NCBI GenBank assembly: GCA_041484845.1
Contig: JBGPIK010000108.1
Coordinates: forward strand, 1-16,964
Source of the DNA: JBGPIK01 sp041484845
GTDB taxonomy: Bacteria > Desulfobacterota > Binatia > UBA9968
DNA: 16,964 bases
Reading direction: 5' to 3'
The notes below the pieces were generated by a model. It was not told where the DNA came from. It saw nothing but the letters and a program-made list of their open reading frames with translations, and searched no databases. Below are positions 1 through 6,535 of this stretch, in pieces. Position 1 is the first letter of the stretch, and the number at the start of each line of letters is the position of its first letter. A program made the translations under genes and the position numbers.

Positions 1-326
1 ACGGCTTAAAGAATCAGATCGAAGGCAACATCGTGCAAGGCATCAGCCGCGCGCTCTACGAAGAAGTAGCGTTCGATGGCCATGGCGTGACCAGCCTCGA
101 CTGGCTGAGCTATCCGATCATTCGATTTGCCGACGTGCCGGAAATTGATATCGTATTAATCGATCGACCCGATGTCGCGCCCCTGGGCGCCGGCGAACCA
201 TCGACTATTCCTCTCGGAGCAGCCGTTGCCAACGCGGTTTTTGACGCCACCGGCGCGCGTTTATATGAAGGTCCGTTCACGCCGAAACGAGTCCTGGAGG
301 CGCTGAAGACGACCTCCCGAATTTAA
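1..326 (+). CDS. Molybdopterin-binding large subunit of an IorB-like molybdenum hydroxylase, 3' end only
   Basis: This is the C-terminal end of a xanthine-dehydrogenase-family catalytic subunit; the rest lies left of the window. The frame is open from base 3 and reads GLKNQIEGN, then IVQGISRALYEEV, matching the two complete large subunits further right. The segment PLGAGEPSTIP carries the Glu that in xanthine dehydrogenase acts as catalytic base beside the molybdenum. The fragment ends DATGARLYEGPFTPKRVLEAL, like its paralogues, followed by a short unique tail. It stops 66 bases before the next small-subunit gene on the same strand, so co-transcription is plausible. Unlike the other two copies it is not followed by the methyltransferase scar. 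The substrate cannot be told; family assignment is secure. Confidence 0.9.
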   Translation, partial: GLKNQIEGNIVQGISRALYEEVAFDGHGVTSLDWLSYPIIRFADVPEIDIVLIDRPDVAPLGAGEPSTIPLGAAVANAVFDATGARLYEGPFTPKRVLEALKTTSRI

Positions 327-392
327 CCGCTAACCTGAATGGGATAAAAGCGATGATCTCATCGTAAACCAGCCAAACAAAGGAGCGATTCC

Positions 393-857
393 ATGGCACA
401 AATAACGCTTAAGGTAAACGGCAAGAACCGGATCGTCGATGCCGATCCGGACACTCCGTTGCTCTACGTGCTGCGCAATGATCTGCAACTGAACGGTCCC
501 AAATTCGGCTGCGGCCTGGGCCAGTGCGGTGCCTGCACGGTGATCATGGACGGCAACGCGATTCGCTCCTGCGTGACGCTGGTCAAAAGCGTCGGAACTA
601 AGTCCGTGACCACTCTGGAGGGCCTGGGGTCGGTCAAGAAGATGCACCCGATTCAGAATGCTTTTCTCGACGAGCAGGCAGCGCAGTGCGGCTACTGCAT
701 CAACGGCATGATCATGACGACCAAGGCGTTGCTCGACAACAATCCCAAGCCCAACGACAGCCAGATCAAGGAAGCGCTGGCGGGCAATCTCTGCCGCTGC
801 GGCACGCACACGCGCATCCTGCGCGCGGTCAAGCGCGCGTCAGGTCAGAAGGTTTAA
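393..857 (+). CDS. [2Fe-2S] small subunit of an IorA-like molybdenum hydroxylase (copy 1)
   Basis: This 154-residue protein is the electron-transfer subunit of a two-subunit aldehyde/N-heterocycle hydroxylase of the isoquinoline 1-oxidoreductase type. The N-terminal plant-ferredoxin domain shows C40, C45, C48 and C60, and the C-terminal helical domain shows CxxC at 99-102 and CRC at 134-136, giving all eight ligands for the two clusters of this family. Length is normal. A ribosome site AAAGGAG (379-385) precedes the ATG by seven bases. It has no signal peptide; since the large subunit has a Tat signal, the small subunit would be carried out with its folded partner (inference from related systems). 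The large-subunit gene follows after ten bases. The copy at 8036 differs at about 14 residues by eye. The substrate is unknown. Confidence 0.95.
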   Translation: MAQITLKVNGKNRIVDADPDTPLLYVLRNDLQLNGPKFGCGLGQCGACTVIMDGNAIRSCVTLVKSVGTKSVTTLEGLGSVKKMHPIQNAFLDEQAAQCGYCINGMIMTTKALLDNNPKPNDSQIKEALAGNLCRCGTHTRILRAVKRASGQKV

Positions 858-867
858 CGGAGGAGTG

Positions 868-3147
868 ATGAAAATGAACAAACTTGAATTCACTCGCAGA
901 GAATTTCTCAAAGGCACTGGCGCGCTGGTGGTCAGCTTCAAGCTGTTTCCGTCACTGTCGCCGGCTTTCGCGCAATCGACCGTCGGCGTCGGAATCGATG
1001 CGGACCCGACATCGCTTGATTCGTGGCTCGCGGTCGCGCCGGATGGCACCATTACGGTTTTCGCCGGCAAAGTAGATCTTGGCACCGGCGTTGAAACCGC
1101 GCTGGCGCAAATCGTCGCGGAAGAGTTGGACGTTCCATTCAATCGAATCAAAATGACCGGCTTGGATACGACGAAAGCGATCGACCAGGGCATAACCGCC
1201 GGCAGCAGGACCATCGAAAGAGCCGGCCCGCAATTGCGCCAGGCCGCCGCAGCGGCACGACAACAGTTGCTGAAGCTCGCGGCATCGCGTTTGGGCTCGC
1301 CAGAGGAAAAGTTGACCGTGACAGATGGTATTGTGAGCGTCGCCGGCAATAGAGCAAAGAAAATCTCTTACGGCGAGCTGATCGGCGGCAAACAGTTCAA
1401 TGTAAAAATTACCGCCACTGGCACCGGCTGGGACATGAAGGTCGCGCCAGAAGTTCGTGCTAAAAATTTCAAAGAGTATAAGGTCGTCGGAACTTCACAG
1501 AAACGTATTGAGTTGCCGCCTAAACTTACGGGTGAGTTTGTTTTTGCCCATGACGTCCGCGTCCCAGGGATGCTGCACGGGCGTGTGGTTCGCCCCCCGA
1601 CAATAACGTCGAAGCCCACCAACATCAATGAGGCTTCTGTCGCCAACATTCCAGGATTTGTAAAAGTCTTGCAGGAAGGAAGCTTCGTCGGCGTCGTCTG
1701 CCGGACCGAATGGGCGGCCATCAAGGCGGCGCAGGCACTGAAAGTTTCCTGGTCCGTGCCGGCCACCAAGATGCCGGCCAACGCGGAGGAGGTTTTTTCT
1801 TATATAAAAACCACCAAAAGCCTGCGCGACCAGGTCACCGTAAACAAAGGCGATCCCGAATCGGCGCTCGCCCGGGCGACTAACACTTATGAAGCAACCT
1901 ACCGCTGGCCCTTTCAATTACACGGCATGATGGGTCCGTCATGCGCTGTCGCGGATGTCGGCAAGGACCGAGCGACAATTTATACTGGAACGCAAGGTTC
2001 CTTCGACACCCGCGAGGCCGTTGCCGACTTGCTGGGATTTCCCGAAAAAAATGTGCGCGTGCTCTACCGAGAGGCATCCGGCAGTTACGGACGAATGGGC
2101 GCTGATGATGTCTCGGAAGATGCCGCCCTGCTTTCGCGCGCGGTCGGCAAACCGGTGCGCGTGCAATGGATGCGGCATGACGAGCATGGCTGGGAGCCCA
2201 AAGGGCCGGCGCAGTTGGAACTAGTCCGAGCCGGCGTCGACGGACAGGGCAAAATTATCGCCTGGGATTTCGCGGATCGAGGTTTTCCTCTGACCGCTGT
2301 TTCAGGCGGAGGATTGCGTCTTCTCGCTTCCCGCCAGATCGGTATGAAAACCACTGCGGACGGAAATTCCAACGGCACCCGGGGCGGCGGCCAGATCTAT
2401 GCATTCGAAAATCAAAAATGTGCGGCGCCGCTCATTCCATGGGTGCAGCCCGACGAGACTCCGCTGCGCACCGGTTATTTGCGCGCTCCGGGCGATATGG
2501 GCCGCTGTTTTGCCAGCGAGTCGTTCATGGACGAGATCGCGGCCGATTTACGCATCGATCCGGTTCAGTTTCGCCTGCGCTACCTCGGCACCAACAAGCG
2601 AGGCGCGGATGCATTGATCGCGGCGACGAAACAGGCTCATTGGCAGGAACGCCCTTCACCGGCGCCGGCGTCAGCGGGATCAAAGGCAACGGGACGAGGG
2701 GTCGCAATCTCCGATCGCGGCAATACGATTTGCAGCGCCGTCGCGCAAGTAGAAGTCGACAAAGCCACGGGCGAAGTGACGGTTAAACGCTTTACTCTTT
2801 CCCATGACTGCGGACTCATCATTAATCCCGATGGGCTGAAAAACCAGATAGAGGGAAATATTATTCAGGGCGTAAGCCGAGCGCTCATGGAAGAGGTTAA
2901 GTTCGATTCATCCGGAATCAAGACTTTGGATTGGATAAGCTACCCGGTTATCAGATTCCCGAAAGTTCCGGAAATCGACATCGTCTTGATCAATCGCCCG
3001 GAAATGCCGGCGCTAGGCGGCGGCGAGCCGTCAAGCGTTCCGATTGGTGCGGCGATCGTCAATGCGATCTTCGACGCCACGGGAGTGCGCCTGCGCGACG
3101 CGCCGTTCACTCCGCAACGCGTGCTGGCGGGGTTGCAAAAAACGTGA
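868..3147 (+). CDS. Molybdopterin-binding large subunit of an IorB-like molybdenum hydroxylase (copy 1), Tat-exported
   Basis: This is the catalytic subunit, 759 residues, a usual length for IorB-type proteins. The N-terminus has a twin-arginine signal (FTRREFLKG, residues 8-16), a hydrophobic stretch and a likely cut after AFA (33-35), so the enzyme should act in the periplasm. A hammerhead-type domain includes AHDVRVPGMLHGRVVRPP. Family cofactor-loop motifs follow: ASGSYGR in place of the GGGFG loop of xanthine dehydrogenase, and LRAPGDMGRCFASESFMDEIA. The putative catalytic Glu is E720 in GGGEP. A GTG at 865 is in frame, but GGAGGAG (859-865) overlaps it, so ATG 868 or ATG 874 is more likely. 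There is no neighbouring FAD subunit or XdhC-like chaperone gene. Substrate unknown; isoquinoline, aldehydes and other N-heterocycles are known for relatives. Confidence 0.93.
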   Translation: MKMNKLEFTRREFLKGTGALVVSFKLFPSLSPAFAQSTVGVGIDADPTSLDSWLAVAPDGTITVFAGKVDLGTGVETALAQIVAEELDVPFNRIKMTGLDTTKAIDQGITAGSRTIERAGPQLRQAAAAARQQLLKLAASRLGSPEEKLTVTDGIVSVAGNRAKKISYGELIGGKQFNVKITATGTGWDMKVAPEVRAKNFKEYKVVGTSQKRIELPPKLTGEFVFAHDVRVPGMLHGRVVRPPTITSKPTNINEASVANIPGFVKVLQEGSFVGVVCRTEWAAIKAAQALKVSWSVPATKMPANAEEVFSYIKTTKSLRDQVTVNKGDPESALARATNTYEATYRWPFQLHGMMGPSCAVADVGKDRATIYTGTQGSFDTREAVADLLGFPEKNVRVLYREASGSYGRMGADDVSEDAALLSRAVGKPVRVQWMRHDEHGWEPKGPAQLELVRAGVDGQGKIIAWDFADRGFPLTAVSGGGLRLLASRQIGMKTTADGNSNGTRGGGQIYAFENQKCAAPLIPWVQPDETPLRTGYLRAPGDMGRCFASESFMDEIAADLRIDPVQFRLRYLGTNKRGADALIAATKQAHWQERPSPAPASAGSKATGRGVAISDRGNTICSAVAQVEVDKATGEVTVKRFTLSHDCGLIINPDGLKNQIEGNIIQGVSRALMEEVKFDSSGIKTLDWISYPVIRFPKVPEIDIVLINRPEMPALGGGEPSSVPIGAAIVNAIFDATGVRLRDAPFTPQRVLAGLQKT

Positions 3148-3258
3148 TGGCAAGAAATTTCGGCGGGATGTCGCTACGTTCCTGGAGGAGGCCTAATGAT
3201 CGAACCCGATTATTCGCCCGTCTGGGCGCACGGGAACGCATTTGAAAAATTTATGGGA
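3079..3258 (+). repeat. 180-bp near-identical block, left copy
   Basis: Aligns without gaps to 10716-10895 with five mismatches by eye. It covers the last codons of the large-subunit gene, its stop, a ribosome site GGAGGAGG and the first codons of a methyltransferase remnant. Immediately upstream, the two genes are clearly more diverged, so the block has a sharp left boundary. Looser similarity continues to about 3358 (11009 in the other copy), including small deletions. Confidence 0.9.
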
Positions 3259-3270
3259 GAGTGGCCATGA
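3196..3270 (+). pseudogene. 5' remnant of a SAM-dependent methyltransferase (left copy)
   Basis: A good ribosome site (GGAGGAGG, 3184-3191) leads to ATG and the reading MIEPDYSPVWAHGNAFEKFMG, after which EWP and a stop follow. The pattern W-x-x-G-N/D-A-Y/F-E-x-[FY]-M-G-R-W is the usual start of a class I SAM-dependent methyltransferase family; the SAM-binding motif and everything after it are missing. Compared with the right copy, about 16 bases encoding part of RWSRL are deleted. It might still be translated as a 24-residue peptide. Family assignment rests on the short N-terminal motif only. Confidence 0.6.
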
Positions 3271-3311
3271 TTTTTCCAATGGCGTTACGGTGCGAAGATT
3301 CTGTTTTTCGA

Positions 3312-3362
3312 CTATAGGTGAAACAGTCGCTGCGGAATACCGGACAGAATCTTTTCTCGATC
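3312..3362 (-). pseudogene. 3' remnant of an amidohydrolase (left copy)
   Basis: On the minus strand the frame ends with EKILSGIPQRLFHL and a TAG. This is the typical C-terminus of amidohydrolase-2 (aminocarboxymuconate-semialdehyde-decarboxylase-like) proteins, where KILGxNAxRLY is usual. The same end, better preserved and with far more of the gene, lies at 10964-11204. Upstream of about 3362 no amidohydrolase sequence is recognisable. Only some 16 codons remain, so the call depends on the comparison with the right copy. Confidence 0.55.
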
Positions 3363-3538
3363 TTGCGCACGGTTCACCCGCAAATTATCGGCTACAGAAA
3401 ATTGGAGATGTTTCGAACACGACCGCTAACTGATGATCGGTAAGTAAAAATCGGAGAAGAAGGAACCCCTAGCGTACCCAAGTGATCGCCAACGGAACAG
3501 ACTTCGCCATTGATGCACCATGAAAAGAAGGCGCTACA

Positions 3539-3667
3539 CTATGGCAACGCAATGATGGTCACCACAAGGCTGATGGTAATGACGGCCAACACAATCGTGG
3601 TCAGCAGAAACATAGTTTCGAATGGCAATTTTGAATCCACAAACGGTATTCCCACTCGTATGGTCAT
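3539..3667 (-). CDS. Possible 42-residue single-span membrane protein
   Basis: The minus strand encodes MTIRVGIPFVDSKLPFETMF followed by a continuous hydrophobic stretch (LLTTIVLAVI, TISLVVTIIA) and ends LP-stop. One transmembrane helix at about residues 19-41 with an N-terminal soluble part is what can be seen. No clear Shine-Dalgarno site precedes the ATG at 3667, which lowers confidence. It lies 37 bases downstream of, and on the same strand as, the small ORF 3705-3911, so it could be the second gene of a short transcript. Function unknown. A chance hydrophobic frame is the alternative. Confidence 0.35.
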   Translation of the reverse strand: MTIRVGIPFVDSKLPFETMFLLTTIVLAVITISLVVTIIALP

Positions 3668-3704
3668 TTGTTTGTAAACTGAATGATCATCTAAAGCCGA
3701 ATCA

Positions 3705-3911
3705 TTAGTGAAAGGACGTTCTTTTGGATAAATCTCCCTTAAATCGATGCGCTCTCAAGCGTGAGTCGTTCAAGATCTTGTTCAAAACGATACCCGCAAG
3801 CCGATAGGCCTTTCGCTGATTCCTGGAGACTTCCAGGGCGGCATCCGTCGCCGCCACAACTAAATCCCCAACTGTGGTTTGCAATCTTTTGACAGGGGGC
3901 TCTATTCTCAT
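3705..3911 (-). CDS. Hypothetical 68-residue protein
   Basis: The ATG at 3911 is preceded by a strong ribosome site (GAGGAGGA on the minus strand, complement of 3919-3926), which is the main reason to believe in this gene. The product begins MRIEPPVKRLQTTVGDLVVA, is rich in Arg, Lys and Ala, and has no signal peptide or membrane span. The middle (residues about 10-50) could form helices. I do not recognise the family. It diverges from the cytochrome c gene, with about 220 bases between the two starts that must hold promoters for both. Confidence 0.6.
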   Translation of the reverse strand: MRIEPPVKRLQTTVGDLVVAATDAALEVSRNQRKAYRLAGIVLNKILNDSRLRAHRFKGDLSKRTSFH

Positions 3912-4037
3912 AAACGAATCCTCCTCAAAACCTCTTCCTCTTACCGTAATCTACAGATAGTTCGGTGCAGCAAAGCCTGTGCCTAAACTATGGTCGATTC
4001 TCGCTCGTCTTCTCGGAAACTCGCTTATGCATATGTG

Positions 4038-4078
4038 CGAATTTCACAGGGGCCATTCTGTCATCCGTGAAAATTTCG
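4038..4078. promoter_or_regulatory. Imperfect inverted repeat upstream of the cytochrome c gene
   Basis: CGAATTTCAC (4038-4047) is mirrored by GTGAAAATTTCG (4067-4078), with one extra A and 19 bases between the arms. It lies in the divergent region between two genes, 54 bases before the cytochrome start. It could be a regulator site or an mRNA hairpin; no T-run follows, so a terminator is unlikely. Confidence 0.3.
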
Positions 4079-4131
4079 CCATGCGCCTCGGGGATCTCAA
4101 CCGGTACGCGAATTGCTCATTTTAAAATGTG

Positions 4132-4557
4132 ATGACCATTATCCGCGCGATACTTTATTCCGCGCTCTGCGTTATGGCTTCGATTTTCGTGTTTTTAAGA
4201 TCGCCGGCCGCACAGGAAATGGAGGTCATTATGGGTGGGGAGCTAGAATACCAGCAGTATTGCGCCGTATGTCACGGCGTGGATGCCAAAGGCTATGGAA
4301 TTATGCGCAAGTTTCTGACGGTCGAGCCGTCAGACCTCACCCAGTCAGCCAAGAAAAATGGTGGCCGGTTCCCTTTCTGGCAAGTTTACCGAATTATAGA
4401 CGGACGCGAAGAAGTCAAGGGCCACGGCACGCGCGAGATGCCGGTCTGGGGCGGGCGTTTTCGCTCTCAAGCGGGCGGGGACGACACGGGTTCAAGGTCG
4501 CAGGTCGCCGGCCGAATCCTGGGGTTGGTTTTCTATCTGCAACATGTCCAGGAATAA
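4132..4557 (+). CDS. Small periplasmic class I c-type cytochrome
   Basis: A 141-residue protein with an N-terminal hydrophobic signal (about residues 3-24, followed by SPAAQE) and a single haem-binding motif CAVCH (C44, C47, H48 counting from ATG 4132). A Met in GTREMPVWGG, about 55 residues later, is the likely second axial ligand, as in short class I cytochromes. It would shuttle single electrons in the periplasm. The nearby molybdenum hydroxylases lack a FAD subunit and need such an acceptor, so this cytochrome is a reasonable partner, but it is about 1 kb away and not in an operon with them. A GTG at 4129 is directly in front of the chosen ATG; neither has a strong ribosome site. Confidence 0.85.
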   Translation: MTIIRAILYSALCVMASIFVFLRSPAAQEMEVIMGGELEYQQYCAVCHGVDAKGYGIMRKFLTVEPSDLTQSAKKNGGRFPFWQVYRIIDGREEVKGHGTREMPVWGGRFRSQAGGDDTGSRSQVAGRILGLVFYLQHVQE

Positions 4558-4629
4558 ATCGACTGAGTCTCTACAACCACAGGCCAAGCAGTTATCCTCA
4601 AGCGCTCCCCCGCAAGAACATGCTTGGCG

Positions 4630-4872
4630 CTAATGAGCCGTCTTTAGCTGCTCCGAATGGCCAGCGCAAATCCCCCGATTCGCGATTAAAGTACTCGACG
4701 GCAAGCGCTTGCCTCGTATCAAACTGAACCAGCGATTGCGTTCTTCCTCGCTGTGCTCCATCCAGCCGAGCGGGTAGACACTATCCGAACCGCACGCCGA
4801 GCATCTTCCACGAGGTGCTCCGTCAGAGACTTCTTTGCAAGAAAAACAAACATAAGCATTGAACAGCTTCAT
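4630..4872 (-). CDS. Small zinc-ribbon protein
   Basis: An 80-residue protein with two CxxC pairs, CFSC (residues 9-12) and CSAC (24-27), spaced as in a rubredoxin-like zinc ribbon; it very likely binds one zinc. The C-terminal half (WMEHSEEERNRWFSLIRGKR) is charged and probably helical. The ribosome site AAAGGAGG lies nine bases before the ATG and supports the start. It follows the methionine adenosyltransferase gene on the same strand after 79 bases, so the two may form an operon. Such ribbons serve in nucleic-acid or protein binding; no specific role can be given. Confidence 0.75.
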   Translation of the reverse strand: MKLFNAYVCFSCKEVSDGAPRGRCSACGSDSVYPLGWMEHSEEERNRWFSLIRGKRLPSSTLIANRGICAGHSEQLKTAH

Positions 4873-4951
4873 AGCCTACCTCCTTTGATTGTGCTGTGTG
4901 AAAACAAAACGAAGCATCGACAACGCTTGCTTGAAATTTTTAGCGCGACGC

Positions 4952-6157
4952 TTAACAGATCGAATACTTACCGCTTGCCAGGGCTTGACAGAAATCCGGC
5001 ATATGCTCTAGCTCACGAGCGACGATCTTGCAAATAGTCCCTTCGAAATCGGCAGGCTTCATATGGCCCTCAAGCGCGACCTGCACGGCGGCGACCTGCG
5101 GTTTGTCCACCGGATCGCCGATTCGGCTGCACAACCACACCGCTGCGTGCCGCACACCGGAAACTTCGCGGTAAATTTGCGTAGCCAGTAGATGCGTCAA
5201 AACGCTATAGATTTTGCCGACGTGGCTTATCGGATTTTTGCCCGCGGCTGCTTCCGAACCGCGCGGGCGGCTGAGGGCGATAAGACCATTCACTTGATTC
5301 CCTCGGCCCACTTCGCCGGAGTCTGCATCTTCGGCGGAAGTTCCGAGGACAGAGAGATACATCCCGGAGAGCCCGGCACCGGCGCGGTCCAAGGTGTTCA
5401 TATTCACTGTGATATTTTGCAGCTTATCACCGCGAGAGCGAAGATGGGAGATCAATGCCTGGCAGATTTCTTCTTTGCGTTGAAAGTAAACTCGTTCGCT
5501 GGTGACGTATTTGTCGAGCAGTGGCATGGCCACGGTGAGGCCCAGATTTTCTCCTCTTCGAATCCCCATGACCTTTACGTCTTTGCCACTTTCAGGATAC
5601 TTGTGCTTAAAGTGCGATCCGTTCAACAATTGCTCCGCCTCGAGTACCATTGTTTCCGTCTCGGTCAGCGGCGCATAGCCCACCGCAGCGGAAGTATCAT
5701 TCGCGGGTGTGATAACCGAATCCGCCCGAAAAATACCGGTTAATTCATCGGATCCGCCTTTGAGTTCGACTTGATAAGTAAGATGCCGAATCGGATCGAC
5801 TTCCGGCAGGTTTTCATGAAACCATTTTTTAGCTGTCTCAATCGCGATTTCTGCGACATCGAATTCTTTAACAAAGGTTGCCCTGTCACCGATGACTAAT
5901 CTCATCGGTTCAATGACCCGCCCACCGCCGTAACGTCGTTCAACCTTTCCCGCCACTAACAGGCCCTTGTCGCAGTTGTGATGGAGAATTCTGCCATAGT
6001 GTTTCAAATAGGCTTGAGACAGAGCCTGGGAAATCCGTTCCATAACTAGATCACAAATTGTGTCCGGATGGCCGAGCCCCTTGCGTTCGACGATCTCGAC
6101 ATCGAGTTCAGCCGGCGTCGGCCCATCGATCTTTTGAACGCGAATTTGATCTATCAT
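4952..6157 (-). CDS. mat: S-adenosylmethionine synthetase, archaeal type
   Basis: Makes S-adenosylmethionine from methionine and ATP. The 401-residue product matches the archaeal family (PF01941 type) rather than ordinary bacterial MetK: VERKGLGHPDTICD (residues 24-36), PANDTS (151-156), GTSAEDADSGEVGRGN (272-287) and GKNPISHVGKIY (306-317). Length is as expected and no motif is broken, so it should be active. The start at ATG 6157 gives the usual N-terminus with the first motif about 25 residues in; only a weak ribosome site (AGGAA) precedes it, and a short frame ending eight bases upstream might couple translation. The zinc-ribbon gene follows on the same strand. Archaeal-type enzymes occur in scattered bacteria, which suggests horizontal transfer. 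Confidence 0.93.
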   Translation of the reverse strand: MIDQIRVQKIDGPTPAELDVEIVERKGLGHPDTICDLVMERISQALSQAYLKHYGRILHHNCDKGLLVAGKVERRYGGGRVIEPMRLVIGDRATFVKEFDVAEIAIETAKKWFHENLPEVDPIRHLTYQVELKGGSDELTGIFRADSVITPANDTSAAVGYAPLTETETMVLEAEQLLNGSHFKHKYPESGKDVKVMGIRRGENLGLTVAMPLLDKYVTSERVYFQRKEEICQALISHLRSRGDKLQNITVNMNTLDRAGAGLSGMYLSVLGTSAEDADSGEVGRGNQVNGLIALSRPRGSEAAAGKNPISHVGKIYSVLTHLLATQIYREVSGVRHAAVWLCSRIGDPVDKPQVAAVQVALEGHMKPADFEGTICKIVARELEHMPDFCQALASGKYSIC

Positions 6158-6165
6158 CTATCGGA

Positions 6166-6243
6166 TCATTTCCTGGCTGGCTCGATCTCGCTACGCCACC
6201 GCATCCGCCGCATCTTTTCGCCGCCATGATGCAGCGTGCACAT
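6166..6243 (-). CDS. Possible 25-residue leader peptide of mat
   Basis: A short minus-strand frame, MCTLHHGGEKMRRMRWRSEI and five more residues, ends eight bases before the mat ATG. A strong AGGAGGAG lies upstream, but 13 bases from the ATG, which is longer than ideal. The peptide has three Met in its 25 residues, interesting for a gene of methionine metabolism but not beyond chance. It could couple translation to mat or be accidental. Confidence 0.22.
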   Translation of the reverse strand: MCTLHHGGEKMRRMRWRSEIEPARK

Positions 6244-6339
6244 GCTTCAGTTTGGGCTCCTCCTTAATGTTAACGAAGGGCGCAATTCACATGCCGGTGC
6301 TTAAACCACGAAAAAAAAATAACCACCGTAAAATCATTG

Positions 6340-6358
6340 CGATTCTGCGAAAGAATCG
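6340..6358 (-). promoter_or_regulatory. Hairpin in the mat leader
   Basis: CGATTCT and AGAATCG pair perfectly around a five-base loop. On the minus strand it is followed about 20 bases later by a run of nine T and then by the mat ribosome-site region. This could be an attenuator-like element, but the T-run does not directly abut the stem and no known SAM riboswitch consensus is seen. Confidence 0.3.
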
Positions 6359-6463
6359 GCGTTATTCTTCCTAGATATGACAAGTCAGTAGCCTCGCTAA
6401 TCCCAATTTTCTAAGTTCCCGGCTTTGACCGGGTAAAATTGGCACAAATGGATCCCGCTTGGC

Positions 6464-6478
6464 TGGCACTGTATTTGC
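6464..6478 (+). promoter_or_regulatory. Sigma-54 promoter upstream of ftsH fragment
   Basis: TGGCACTGTATTTGC fits the -24/-12 consensus TGGCAC-N5-TTGC exactly and keeps the GG-N10-GC spacing. Transcription would begin near 6490, about 45 bases before the ftsH ATG. No enhancer site or bEBP gene is visible in the window. Confidence 0.6.
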
Positions 6479-6535
6479 CCAAAACCTTATATGAAAACCC
6501 GCGGCTTGCGGATTTAAAGCGCCGGAGGGAGAAGC

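Larger units (their letters stand above)
6158..6535. other. Divergent intergenic region between mat and truncated ftsH
   Basis: No large gene fits here. Read toward mat (minus strand) it holds a 7-bp-stem hairpin (6340-6358), a run of nine T (complement of 6311-6319), an AGGAGGAG site (complement of 6257-6264) and a 25-codon frame. Read toward ftsH (plus strand) it holds a sigma-54 promoter (6464-6478) and the ribosome site GGAGGGA (6524-6530). A 70-codon plus-strand frame from 6439 overlaps the start of ftsH and resembles nothing. Confidence 0.5.

Noticed and set aside
330..809. 159-codon minus-strand frame opposite the small subunit
   Set aside because: It is antisense to a strongly supported [2Fe-2S] subunit gene, and the same kind of frame appears opposite copy 2 (7907-8584), as expected from shared sequence and GC-rich codon bias; no protein motif.
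4113..4727. 204-codon plus-strand frame
   Set aside because: Overlaps the cytochrome c in another frame; the cytochrome has a signal peptide, CxxCH and axial Met, this frame has nothing recognisable.
5192..5743. 183-codon plus-strand frame
   Set aside because: Antisense to the SAM synthetase, whose motifs are complete.
6158..6360. SAM riboswitch before the SAM synthetase gene
   Set aside because: The leader has a hairpin but I cannot match the conserved cores of known SAM riboswitch classes by eye.
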